14,636 bases of DNA from Pseudomonadota bacterium (lineage in GTDB: Bacteria > Pseudomonadota > Alphaproteobacteria > Rhizobiales > Devosiaceae): the NCBI GenBank assembly GCA_023428425.1, contig JAEYYP010000150.1:1-14636 (forward strand), read 5' to 3'. A program made the translations under genes and the position numbers. The first letter of the stretch is position 1. Every line of letters starts with the position of its first letter. This document shows, in pieces, positions 1 through 8,088 of this stretch. Below the pieces are notes generated by a model that ran no database searches, was not told the DNA's origin, and saw nothing but the letters and a program-made list of their open reading frames with translations.

Positions 1-30
1 TCATGGGGGAGGCTGGGAGGGGGCCGTCCC
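1..30. repeat. Left arm of inverted repeat bracketing the DUF559 gene (cut by window edge)
   Basis: The reverse complement of this stretch matches bases 406-435 at 29 of 30 positions; the single difference is A against G. The window begins inside what is probably a hairpin, because the matching right arm continues into the second half of one (CCTCCCCC, loop ATGAA, GGGGGAGG). The arm ends two bases before the GTG start of the DUF559 gene, and its GGGAGGGGG run (15-23) is well placed to act as that gene's ribosome binding site. The identity is read directly from the sequence; the role as a mobile-unit boundary is inference. Confidence 0.85.
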
Positions 31-31
31 G

Positions 32-499
32 GTGACTTCTCACCGCGAACAGGCGCTGCGCGCCGACCCGACCGTGCCGGAGGTTCGCATGTGGCGGTTG
101 CTGCATCCCTTGCGCAGCGGCGGCTACCATTTCCGAAAGCAGGAGCAGATCGGTCCTTTCTATGTGGATTTCGTCTGCCACCGCGCCAAGCTGGTGATCG
201 AGGTCGATGGCGACACACATTTCACCGATGCCGGGCTTGAGGCCGATGCCTTCCGCGACGCCTTCCTGCGCCACGAAGGCTACACGGTGCTCCGCTTCAC
301 CAATGACGAGGGGATGCGCGAGGAGGACGGGGTCTATGCGGTTGTTGCCGAGGCGCTGGCGTCTACGCCACCGAAGCTGAGGCGGCGCTCAGCCAACGAC
401 GATCCGGGACGGCCCCCTCCCGGCCTCCCCCATGAAGGGGGAGGTGAAGTGGCGGCTGCGTCGCCGGTGCCCAGAGTTCTGACCGAGAAGAGACTATGA
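32..499 (+). CDS. DUF559-family (Vsr-like) endonuclease domain protein
   Basis: This is a small DUF559 protein of 155 residues, from a family related to the very-short-patch-repair (Vsr) and PD-(D/E)XK nucleases. The domain is intact over about residues 8-110: a helical start with E17 and W21, then RKQEQIGPFYVDF (D46), LVIEVDGDTHF (E57, D59, H63), DAFRDAFLRHEGY and VLRFTNDE. These acidic and histidine residues are the expected catalytic set. The start is GTG, preceded by a GGGAGGGGG run inside the flanking repeat. Residues after about 125 (PGRPPPGLPHEGGGE and onward) are translated from the right repeat arm and are probably not functional protein. The stop overlaps the next start as ATGA. Family members have no firmly established function; DNA cleavage is inferred from the fold. 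The inverted repeat on both sides suggests the gene arrived as a unit rather than belonging to the sugar operon downstream. Confidence 0.85.
   Translation: MTSHREQALRADPTVPEVRMWRLLHPLRSGGYHFRKQEQIGPFYVDFVCHRAKLVIEVDGDTHFTDAGLEADAFRDAFLRHEGYTVLRFTNDEGMREEDGVYAVVAEALASTPPKLRRRSANDDPGRPPPGLPHEGGGEVAAASPVPRVLTEKRL
406..444. repeat. Right arm of inverted repeat with internal hairpin
   Basis: Bases 406-435 are the inverted copy of bases 1-30 (29/30). Within and beyond the arm lies a perfect 8-bp hairpin, CCTCCCCC (424-431) and GGGGGAGG (437-444), around the loop ATGAA. The arm lies inside the reading frame of the DUF559 gene, giving it a proline/glycine-rich tail. Elements of this form (pyrimidine-rich arm, four- or five-base loop, purine-rich arm) are common intergenic palindromes in Hyphomicrobiales. 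Confidence 0.85.
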
Positions 500-1512
500 C
501 CATCAAGTTTGCCGCCATCGGCCTCAACCACAGCCATATCTATGGGCAGGTCGAATGCCTGTTGCGGGAGGGAGCCGAGTTCGTGGCGTTCTTTGCGCCC
601 GAGGAGGAACTGGCGAAGCCGTTCGGGGAGAAATATCCGCAGGCCAACCGCGTGGCGGACCGGCGGGAGATTCTCGAGGATCCCACGATCGCTCTGGTGC
701 TGACGGCCTCGATCCTCAACGAGCGCGCCGAGGTGTCGATCGCCGCCATGCGGCACGGCAAGGACGTGATGAGCGACAAGCCGGGCATGACGTCGCTGGC
801 GCAGCTTGCCGAGCTTAAGGCAGTGCAGGCCGAGACCGGTCGCATCTACTCGGTGTGCTACTCCGAGCATTTCGAGACGCGCTCGACGGTGAAGGCGGGC
901 GAACTGGTGAAAGCCGGAGCCATCGGCCAGGTCGTGCACACGGTCGGGCTCGGACCGCACGCCATCCGCAACAACCAGCGGCCGGACTGGTTCTTCGACC
1001 GCAAGCGTTATGGCGGCATCCTGACCGATATCGGATCGCACCAGTGCGAGCAGTTCCTGTTCTTCTCGGACGCCATGGAGGCCGAGGTCATCTCGGCGAC
1101 GGTGAACAACCGCGGCAACCCGGGGAAGCCGGGGCTGCAGGATATCGGCGACATGCACCTGAGGACGCCGACCACCACCGGCTATGTGCGAGTGGACTGG
1201 TTTACCCCTGCGGGCCTGCCGACCTGGGGTGACGGGCGGCTGACGATCCTCGGCACCGAGGGCTATATCGAGCTCAGGAAATACATCGACATTGCCGGAC
1301 GCGAGGGCAAGGATCACCTGTTCCTCGTCGACGGCAAGGGCACGCAGCACATCGACTGCTCCGGCGTCGACCTGCCCTATGCGCGGCAGCTGATCGCCGA
1401 CATTCACGACCGCACCGAAACGGCGATGCCGCAGGCGCGGGCATTCAACGCAATGGAACTGGCGCTCAAGGCCCAGGAATTGGCCGAGCGCGGCACGGTG
1501 TGGCAGCAATGA
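496..1512 (+). CDS. Gfo/Idh/MocA family oxidoreductase (atypical nucleotide-binding motif)
   Basis: A predicted NAD(P)-dependent dehydrogenase of 338 residues, the usual length for the Gfo/Idh/MocA family, which oxidises or reduces sugars and cyclitols in the cytoplasm. The N-terminal Rossmann fold opens with FAAIGLNHSHIYGQ (residues 5-18). Here NHSH replaces the usual glycine-rich GxGxxG, a form I associate with a distinct subgroup. The usual EKP motif is SDKPG, with the likely catalytic lysine at K95. The C-terminal domain has GGILTDIGSHQCEQFLFF (173-190), where D178 and H182 match the family's active-site region. The ATG overlaps the stop of the DUF559 frame, and GAGAAG lies just upstream as a possible ribosome binding site. 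Its own stop overlaps the next gene (ATGA), implying coupled translation with a second dehydrogenase and an ABC ATPase. The substrate cannot be read from the sequence; a sugar, inositol-like compound or sugar acid is likely. Confidence 0.9.
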   Translation: MTIKFAAIGLNHSHIYGQVECLLREGAEFVAFFAPEEELAKPFGEKYPQANRVADRREILEDPTIALVLTASILNERAEVSIAAMRHGKDVMSDKPGMTSLAQLAELKAVQAETGRIYSVCYSEHFETRSTVKAGELVKAGAIGQVVHTVGLGPHAIRNNQRPDWFFDRKRYGGILTDIGSHQCEQFLFFSDAMEAEVISATVNNRGNPGKPGLQDIGDMHLRTPTTTGYVRVDWFTPAGLPTWGDGRLTILGTEGYIELRKYIDIAGREGKDHLFLVDGKGTQHIDCSGVDLPYARQLIADIHDRTETAMPQARAFNAMELALKAQELAERGTVWQQ

Positions 1513-2587
1513 GCAGGATTTACACGGTCGCCGTCGTCGGTGGCGGCATCGGGCGCAGCCACATCGTCGAGGGCTACGCGACCAACAAGGACAAGTACCG
1601 CGTGATCGCCATCTGCGATCTCGACGCGACGCGGCGCAACAAGCTGGCCGATGACTTCGGCGTCGAGCGGCGGGTCGAGAACTTCGACGACCTGCTCGCG
1701 ATGGACGACCTCGACATCATCGACGTGTGCACCCCGCCGATGGTGCACTACCCCATGGTGATGGCCGCCCTGCGCGCCGGCAAGCACGTGATCTGCGAGA
1801 AGCCGCTGGTCGGGTCGCTGGCGGAAGTCGACGAGGTGATCGCCGAGGAGGCGAAGTCGAAGGGCATGCTGATGCCGGTGTTCCAATACCGGTTCGGCAA
1901 CGGCATCCAGCAGGCCAAGAAGATCATCGACGCCGGGATCGCCGGGAAGCCGTATGTCGGGACGGTCGAGACGCTGTGGCGGCGGGGCCCGGACTATTAC
2001 GCCGTGCCGTGGCGCGGCAAGTGGAAGACCGAGCTCGGCGGCGTTCTGATGACGCACGCGATCCACCCGCACGACATCTTCACCTACCTGATGGGCGAGC
2101 CTAAGAGCCTGTTCGGGCGGGTGGCGACGCGAGTGAACGACATCGAGGTCGAGGACTGCATCTCGGCCTCGCTGGAGATGGAAAGCGGTGCCCTCGCGAG
2201 CTTCACGGCGACGCTCGGTTCGGCCGACGAGATTTCACGCATCCGGCTGATGTTCGAGAACGTGACGATCGAAAGCGACCACGAGGCCTACAACCCGGGC
2301 AAGGCGCTGTGGAAGATCCTGCCGCGCAACGATGCGACCAAGGCCGCGATCGACGCGCTGCTCGCCGACTGGGTGGATACCCCGAGCCGTTTCGAGACGC
2401 AGATGCGCCTGTTCCACGATGCCCTCGAGGGCAAGGCGCCGCTGCCGGTGACCTCGCGCGACAGCCGCCGGGCGCTGGAGATCGTGACGGCATTCTACCA
2501 CTCGTCGGAGACGCGCGAGGAAGTGTCGTTCCCGGTGACCGAGACCCATCCCAAGTACGGCAGCTGGCTGCCCGAGGAGTTCCGCTG

Positions 2588-2588
<1 letters not shown>
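1509..2588 (+). CDS. Gfo/Idh/MocA family oxidoreductase
   Basis: The second predicted sugar or cyclitol dehydrogenase of this operon, 359 residues. It has a canonical Rossmann motif VAVVGGGIGRSH (residues 7-18), an acidic residue after strand 2 (ICDLD, about 35-39) that favours NAD, and the EKP motif (97-99, K98 the likely catalytic lysine). GGVLMTHAIHPHDIF (177-191) carries H183, H186 and D189 in the place of the family's active-site histidine/aspartate pair. I chose the ATG at 1509, which overlaps the upstream stop as ATGA, over an in-frame GTG nine bases earlier, because the overlap repeats the pattern of the operon. The stop overlaps the following ATG by one base (TGATG). Paired dehydrogenases of this family often act on successive positions of one substrate, but that is inference here. 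Confidence 0.92.
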
Positions 2589-3661
<1,073 letters not shown>

Positions 3662-3686
3662 GTCTATCGACGCGGAAGCTGAGGCC

Positions 3687-3825
3687 ACCCCTCATCCGCT
3701 CTTCGGGCACCTTCTCCCACAAGGGGAGAAGGCGAACCGGCGACGCTCCCCTCAACTCGGCCGACGTGCGTGGTCCATCGCCTTCTCCCCTTGTGGGAGA
3801 AGGTGGCGGCAGCCGGATGAGGGGT
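3687..3825. repeat. Composite inverted repeat resembling a RIME-type intergenic element
   Basis: Two inverted copies of one palindromic unit face each other. The inner arms 3709-3735 and 3778-3804 are perfect reverse complements over 27 bp, and the outer arms 3687-3698 (ACCCCTCATCCG) and 3814-3825 are perfect over 12 bp. The 8-10 bases between inner and outer arms are partly diverged. Each inner arm also folds on itself: CCTTCTCCC and GGGAGAAGG form 9-bp stems at 3710-3732 and 3781-3803. The central spacer (3736-3777) has no gene. The form resembles the rhizobial RIME/REP-like elements, which is a recalled resemblance and not a database match. It lies between two converging genes, so it may also help end transcription from either side. 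Confidence 0.88.
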
Positions 3826-3843
3826 CCCTGTGCCTGTGCCGCC

Positions 3844-3866
3844 CCTCCCCGCTAGCGCGGTGGAGG
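3844..3866 (-). terminator. GC-rich hairpin downstream of putA, possible terminator
   Basis: On the minus strand CCTCC-A-CCGC pairs with GCGG-GGAGG around the loop GCTA, a 9-bp stem with one bulged base, starting 22 nt after the putA stop codon. No run of T follows, so it is not a textbook intrinsic terminator. It could instead be part of the neighbouring repeat cluster or an mRNA 3'-end stabiliser. Apart from this hairpin and the composite repeat, the gene-free stretch 3662-3887 shows nothing I recognise. Confidence 0.35.
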
Positions 3867-3887
3867 ACCACCGACGACCGCAGCGCA

Positions 3888-6800
3888 TCACTGCCCCGCC
3901 AGCAGCTCCGCGTTGCCGCCGCTGGCGGTTGTGTCGATGCAGACGTGGCGTTCCCGGAGGAGGTGTTCGGCATCCGATGGGCGGGTGATGAGCGGGATCA
4001 GCGGGCCTTCGCGGCGGGCGAGAGCTTGGCGCCAGGGTTTGAGGTCGGCTTCGGTGCCGAAATGCATGACCGCGTCTACGAAGAGGCCGGCTTCGATGGC
4101 GGCGGGGGCGAGCTTCTTGTCGACGCCGCCGATGGGTTCGCCGTTGGCGCCCAGTTCGGCGGCGATCTTTACCGCCCCCGGGGCGATGACGAGGACGCCG
4201 TTGCCCTGGTCGAGGGCGAGGTCGGCCTGGCGACGGGCGCTGTCGGTGTCGGGGCCGAGGCAAAGGACGACGCCGCGCGGCCAGGTGTGGAGCACATTGC
4301 TCTCGCCGGTGGGGCCGGGCATGGGCAGTTCGGCCGGGATGATGCCGACCTGCTCGACGGCGATCTTGACCTGATCGACGGCGGCGATGGCGAAGCCGAT
4401 GGAGATGCCGCTGAGGGGATTTACGCCGGTGGAGGGCGTGAAACGTTCGTGCGGTCGCCAGAAGCGCTTGAGATAGTTGGGGCCACCTGCCTTCGGGCCA
4501 GTACCTGAGGCACCTTCGCCACCAAAGGGCTGGGAGCCGACAACGGCGCCGATCTGGTTGCGGTTGACGTAGATGTTGCCGGCACGGATGGACGTGGAAA
4601 TGTCCTCGACGCGAGTGTCGATGCGGGTGTGAAGGCCGAAGGTGAGGCCGTAGCCGGCGGCGTTGATGGCGGCGACGACGGAATCGAGCTCGTTCGACTT
4701 GAAGGTGGCAACGTGGAGGACCGGCCCGAAGATTTCCTCGTGCATGTCGGCGATGCCGGCGACCTTGAGGACGACCGGGGCGACGTAGGTCCCCTGCCCC
4801 GGCGTCGGGAGGCGGTGCAGGATCGCGTCGCGGGCAGCGAACGTATCGATGTAGGCCTCGAACTTCGTCTTGGCGCGAGAGTCGATGACCGGGCCGAGGT
4901 CGGTGTCGAAATCCCAGGGGTCGCCAACCTTGAGTTCGTCCATCGCGCCATAGAGCATTTCGAGCGTCCGCCCGGCCGTATCCTCCTGCAGGTAGAGGAT
5001 GCGGAGGGCCGAGCAGCGCTGACCAGCCGACTGGAAGGCCGACGAGAGGATGTCGCGCACCGCCTGCTCGGGCAGCGCGGTACTGTCGACGATCATGGCG
5101 TTGAGGCCACCCGTTTCGGCGATCAGCGGCGCGCCGGGGGCGAGGTGGTCAGCCATGGCGGCGTCGATGACCTTGGCGGTCGCCAGCGAGCCGGTGAAAA
5201 CCACGCCGTCGATGCGCGGATCGGAAGTGAGCGCACCGCCGACCACCTTGCCGGAACCCGGGAGCAACTGGACGACGTCCTCGGGGATACCGGCATCGTA
5301 CATCAGTTGCACCGCACGCGCGGCGATCAACGGCGTGGCTTCGGCGGGCTTGGCTAGAACCGTGTTGCCGGTGACGAGCGCCGCGGCGATCTGTCCGGTG
5401 AAGATCGAGAGCGGGAAGTTCCACGGCGAGATGGCGGTGAAGGTACCGAGCGGCTGGCGCGCCTCAGGCTCAGCCTCGGCCTCGGCGGCGTAGTAGCGGA
5501 GGAAATCGACCGCCTCGCGCACCTCGCCGACGGCGTCGCTCACGGTCTTGCCGGCCTCGCGGGCGCAAAGCGCGTAGAACTCGGTGGCATTCGCCTCGTA
5601 GAGGTCGGCGACCTGACGGAGCAGCAGCGCGCGCTCGGCAACCGGACGGGCGGCCCATGCAGGCGCCGCATCCTTGGCATTGGCGATGGCGAGCTCGATG
5701 GTCTGCGGGCCGGCGCCGATGGCCTCCCCCACGACATTGCCGGTCGCCGGGTTCTCGATGCGGAAATGCTCGCCGGCCTCGCCATGCACCTGAGCCACGG
5801 AAGCGGCCGACCATAGCTTAGTGGCATTGGCGAAGGCTTGGCGCTCCGAGAGAAGCTTCTCGACAGCAACGGGATCGGAAAGCTCGAGACCGGCAGAGTT
5901 GGCACGTGCGGGCGCAAAGAGGTCGGACGGGACGCGGACCTTCGCAACGGCAGTTTCGACGCCATCGAATGGGTCGGCGACCACCTGCTCGGCGGGGACG
6001 TCGCGATCGGCGATCAGGTTGACGAACGAGCCGTTGGCGCCGTTTTCGAGCAGGCGGCGGACCAGATAGGCGAGGAGGTCGGCATGGCGGCCGACCGGCG
6101 CGTAGATGCGGGTGCGGCTGCGATGCGCGTCGGTGAGGATGTCGTGCAGGCGTTCGCCCATGCCATGCAGGCGCTGGAACTCGAACGCCGCGCGATCGAC
6201 CTTCAGCGCATCGGCGAGGTGCAGGATGGCCGCCGTGGTGTGAGCATTATGGGTGGCGAACTGCGGGTAGAGCCGATGTGTCTTCGACAGCAGGCGGCGT
6301 GCGTTGGCGATGTAGCTGACATCGGTCGCGGCCTTGCGGGTGAAGACCGGGAAGCCAGGCAGGCCGAGCACCTGGGCGCGCTTGATCTCGGTATCCCAAT
6401 AGGCACCCTTGACGAGGCGGACCATGATGCGGCGGTCGAGCTTTTCGGCAAGGGCCTCGATCCAGTCAATGACGGCGCCGGCGCGCTGTCCATAGGCCTG
6501 GACGACGATGCCGAAGCCATCCCAGCCGGCGAGGCGTTCGTCGGCGAGCACGGCGGCGATGACATCGAGGCTGAGGTCGAGGCGATCGGCCTCCTCGGCA
6601 TCGATGTTGAAGCCCATGTTGGCACCGCGCGCCATCATGGCGAGGGCAAGGGTGCGCTCGACCAGTTCGGCCATGACGCGCTCGCGCTTCATGAACTCGT
6701 AGCGCGGGTGGAGGGCGCTGAGCTTCACCGACACACCGGGATTGTCGCGAACGCTGCCAGCGGAAGCGCGGGTGGCGAGCACGGCGATGGCCTCGGCGTA

Positions 6801-7442
6801 GGCGGCGCGGTAGCGCTTGGCATCGGCCTCGGTGCGGGCCGCTTCGCCCAGCATGTCGTAGGAGTAGGTGTAGCCCTCGCGCTCGGCCTTCCGGGCGATG
6901 CGGGTAGCCTCTTCGATATCGCGGCCGAGGACGAACTGGCTGCCGAGGATCTTCATCGCCTGCATGACGGCGGAGCGGATCACCGGCTCGCCGATCCTCT
7001 GCACGAAGCCCTTGATGATGCCAGCGATGTCCTCGCCCTTGTCGCGCAGCACCTGCCCGGTGAGCGTAAGCGCCAGCGTGCCGACATTGACCAGCGGCGA
7101 GTTGGCCCGGTCCAGATGCTCCTGCCAATGGCTGGGGGCGATCTTGTCCTCGATGAGGTCGTCGATGGTGGCGGTGTCGGGCACGCGCAGCAGCGCCTCG
7201 GCGAGACACATCAGCGCGATCCCCTCTTCGGTCGAGAGCGAATACTCGCCGAGGAAGCTTTCCAGCATGCCGGCAGAACCGGTGGAGCGTACCTTTTCGA
7301 CGAGCTGCCGCGCCACCTCACCCATCTGCGCCCGGGCTTCGGGCGTCAGGTCGGCCTCGGCGGTGAGGCGCGCCACGGTCTCCGCCTCGTTGGCGAAGAG
7401 GTTGGCGCGGATACGGCTGCGCAGTTCGTCGAGATTGGCCAT
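3888..7442 (-). CDS. putA: Bifunctional proline dehydrogenase / L-glutamate gamma-semialdehyde dehydrogenase PutA
   Basis: Converts proline to glutamate in two steps: FAD-dependent oxidation to pyrroline-5-carboxylate, then NAD-dependent oxidation, with the intermediate channelled inside the protein. It is peripherally membrane-associated so that electrons reach quinone. It has 1184 residues. The N-terminal helical arm begins directly without a ribbon-helix-helix DNA-binding domain, so it should not be an autorepressor. The proline dehydrogenase barrel spans about 130-470, with RLVKGAYWD (342-350), ATHNAHT (396-402), EFQRLHGMGE (421-430) and RIYAPVGRHADLL (445-457). The aldehyde dehydrogenase spans about 540-1000, with SPWNFP (672-677), catalytic glutamate E776 in AETGG and nucleophile C810 in GQRCSAL. 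A C-terminal domain ends in CIDTTASGGNAELL (1168-1181), which together with the length indicates a type B PutA. GGGGG lies upstream of the ATG. An OsmC-family gene precedes it on the same strand with a 72-bp gap. Confidence 0.98.
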   Translation of the reverse strand: MANLDELRSRIRANLFANEAETVARLTAEADLTPEARAQMGEVARQLVEKVRSTGSAGMLESFLGEYSLSTEEGIALMCLAEALLRVPDTATIDDLIEDKIAPSHWQEHLDRANSPLVNVGTLALTLTGQVLRDKGEDIAGIIKGFVQRIGEPVIRSAVMQAMKILGSQFVLGRDIEEATRIARKAEREGYTYSYDMLGEAARTEADAKRYRAAYAEAIAVLATRASAGSVRDNPGVSVKLSALHPRYEFMKRERVMAELVERTLALAMMARGANMGFNIDAEEADRLDLSLDVIAAVLADERLAGWDGFGIVVQAYGQRAGAVIDWIEALAEKLDRRIMVRLVKGAYWDTEIKRAQVLGLPGFPVFTRKAATDVSYIANARRLLSKTHRLYPQFATHNAHTTAAILHLADALKVDRAAFEFQRLHGMGERLHDILTDAHRSRTRIYAPVGRHADLLAYLVRRLLENGANGSFVNLIADRDVPAEQVVADPFDGVETAVAKVRVPSDLFAPARANSAGLELSDPVAVEKLLSERQAFANATKLWSAASVAQVHGEAGEHFRIENPATGNVVGEAIGAGPQTIELAIANAKDAAPAWAARPVAERALLLRQVADLYEANATEFYALCAREAGKTVSDAVGEVREAVDFLRYYAAEAEAEPEARQPLGTFTAISPWNFPLSIFTGQIAAALVTGNTVLAKPAEATPLIAARAVQLMYDAGIPEDVVQLLPGSGKVVGGALTSDPRIDGVVFTGSLATAKVIDAAMADHLAPGAPLIAETGGLNAMIVDSTALPEQAVRDILSSAFQSAGQRCSALRILYLQEDTAGRTLEMLYGAMDELKVGDPWDFDTDLGPVIDSRAKTKFEAYIDTFAARDAILHRLPTPGQGTYVAPVVLKVAGIADMHEEIFGPVLHVATFKSNELDSVVAAINAAGYGLTFGLHTRIDTRVEDISTSIRAGNIYVNRNQIGAVVGSQPFGGEGASGTGPKAGGPNYLKRFWRPHERFTPSTGVNPLSGISIGFAIAAVDQVKIAVEQVGIIPAELPMPGPTGESNVLHTWPRGVVLCLGPDTDSARRQADLALDQGNGVLVIAPGAVKIAAELGANGEPIGGVDKKLAPAAIEAGLFVDAVMHFGTEADLKPWRQALARREGPLIPLITRPSDAEHLLRERHVCIDTTASGGNAELLAGQ

Positions 7443-7451
7443 GCGATGCCC

Positions 7452-7478
7452 CCGTGCCCGTTTTCGATTGTGGCACGG
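7452..7478 (-). promoter_or_regulatory. Inverted repeat over the putA ribosome binding site
   Basis: CCGTGCC (7452-7458) and GGCACGG (7472-7478) are perfect 7-bp inverted copies separated by 13 bases. The putA ribosome binding site, GGGGG on the minus strand at 7449-7453, touches and partly overlaps the arm nearest the gene, and the ATG is only nine bases further. It could be a hairpin that limits putA translation or an operator for an unseen regulator. It is less likely a terminator for the OsmC gene, since no T tract follows. The repeat is visible; its function is inference. Confidence 0.5.
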
Positions 7479-7514
7479 CTCGCTGATTTGTGTGGGGAAA
7501 ATGTGATTGCGGCG

Positions 7515-7931
7515 TCAGTTCGCCCGGCTGATTTTGCCGTCGATTCGAACTGCCGCGGCCAAGGTATTCGAGATGGTGCCGTACCTGATGACGTTGAGGT
7601 GCAGCAGGTCGAGCCTGCGATCGGGCTCATCGGTATCGATGGTCAGCTCGTAGTCGATGGACACCAGCCGCGGGGGCGTGTCCTGGCGGATGGCATGCAG
7701 CCTGACGCTGGCGGAGCGAAACTCAAACTTCAGCATCGGTGCCGCGCGCTCGATGCCCTTGAGCATGCAAGCCGAAAGTGCCGCCAGCAGAAGTTCGACG
7801 GGGTTCAGCGCATCCGGGCGGCCGGCCAAGCTCGTGCCGAGCCACACGACCGCAGCCCCTCGCTCCGCAACGCTGCCGGTGTCATCGACCCGTCTGGACT
7901 CTATCCGATACTCGAGCAAACCGACCTCCAT
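7515..7931 (-). CDS. OsmC family protein lacking the second cysteine
   Basis: A small cytoplasmic protein (138 residues) of the OsmC/Ohr superfamily, whose best-known members reduce organic hydroperoxides with a pair of cysteines. The family hallmark LNPVELLLAALSACM (42-56) gives a cysteine at C55. The second half has YELTIDTDEPDRRLDLLHL and then YGTISNTLAAAV, where the second cysteine of OsmC and Ohr would be; it is absent here. C55 is the only cysteine, so the classical two-cysteine peroxidase cycle is unlikely and the function is open. The start is ATG 7931 with no strong ribosome binding site. It lies upstream of putA on the same strand and may be co-transcribed with it. It is divergent from the P450 gene across 157 bp. 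Confidence 0.85.
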   Translation of the reverse strand: MEVGLLEYRIESRRVDDTGSVAERGAAVVWLGTSLAGRPDALNPVELLLAALSACMLKGIERAAPMLKFEFRSASVRLHAIRQDTPPRLVSIDYELTIDTDEPDRRLDLLHLNVIRYGTISNTLAAAVRIDGKISRAN

Positions 7932-8088
7932 TGTCGGCTAGATCGGTGACACACACCAGGGAGCCCACGTTTGAGCTGAATCAGGCGCAGAGTCGATTTC
8001 GCAGTTCCGTTGGCCTGATTGTCACCGCAGCAATTGTTGCGCGGCTGCGACGGTTATACCTTGGGAAAAACTCCGGAGATGCCGATCG
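7932..8088. promoter_or_regulatory. Divergent intergenic region between OsmC and P450 genes
   Basis: This 157-bp gene-free stretch should hold the promoters of both flanking genes. For the P450 side, a possible -10 element TTATAC lies at 8054-8059, but no good -35 is found at normal spacing. An imperfect palindrome GCAGCAA/TTGTTGC (8027-8040, 6 of 7 pairs) just upstream could be an operator. GGAG at 8075-8078 is a ribosome binding site ten bases before the P450 ATG. All assignments other than this last are weak. Confidence 0.3.

Noticed and set aside
334..1509. Long antisense open frame (391 codons) opposite the first dehydrogenase
   Set aside because: In GC-rich DNA the antisense frame of a real gene is often open. 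Its translation is rich in Arg, His and Leu with no recognisable domain, and the plus strand encodes a clear Gfo/Idh/MocA protein.
2309..2587. N-terminal extension of the ABC ATPase frame into the preceding dehydrogenase
   Set aside because: The extension overlaps a well-conserved gene in another frame and is low-complexity; the ATPase family start matches ATG 2588.
5838..7949. 703-codon open frame on the plus strand opposite putA and the OsmC gene
   Set aside because: It covers two recognised genes on the other strand and shows no family motif; it is a codon-bias shadow.
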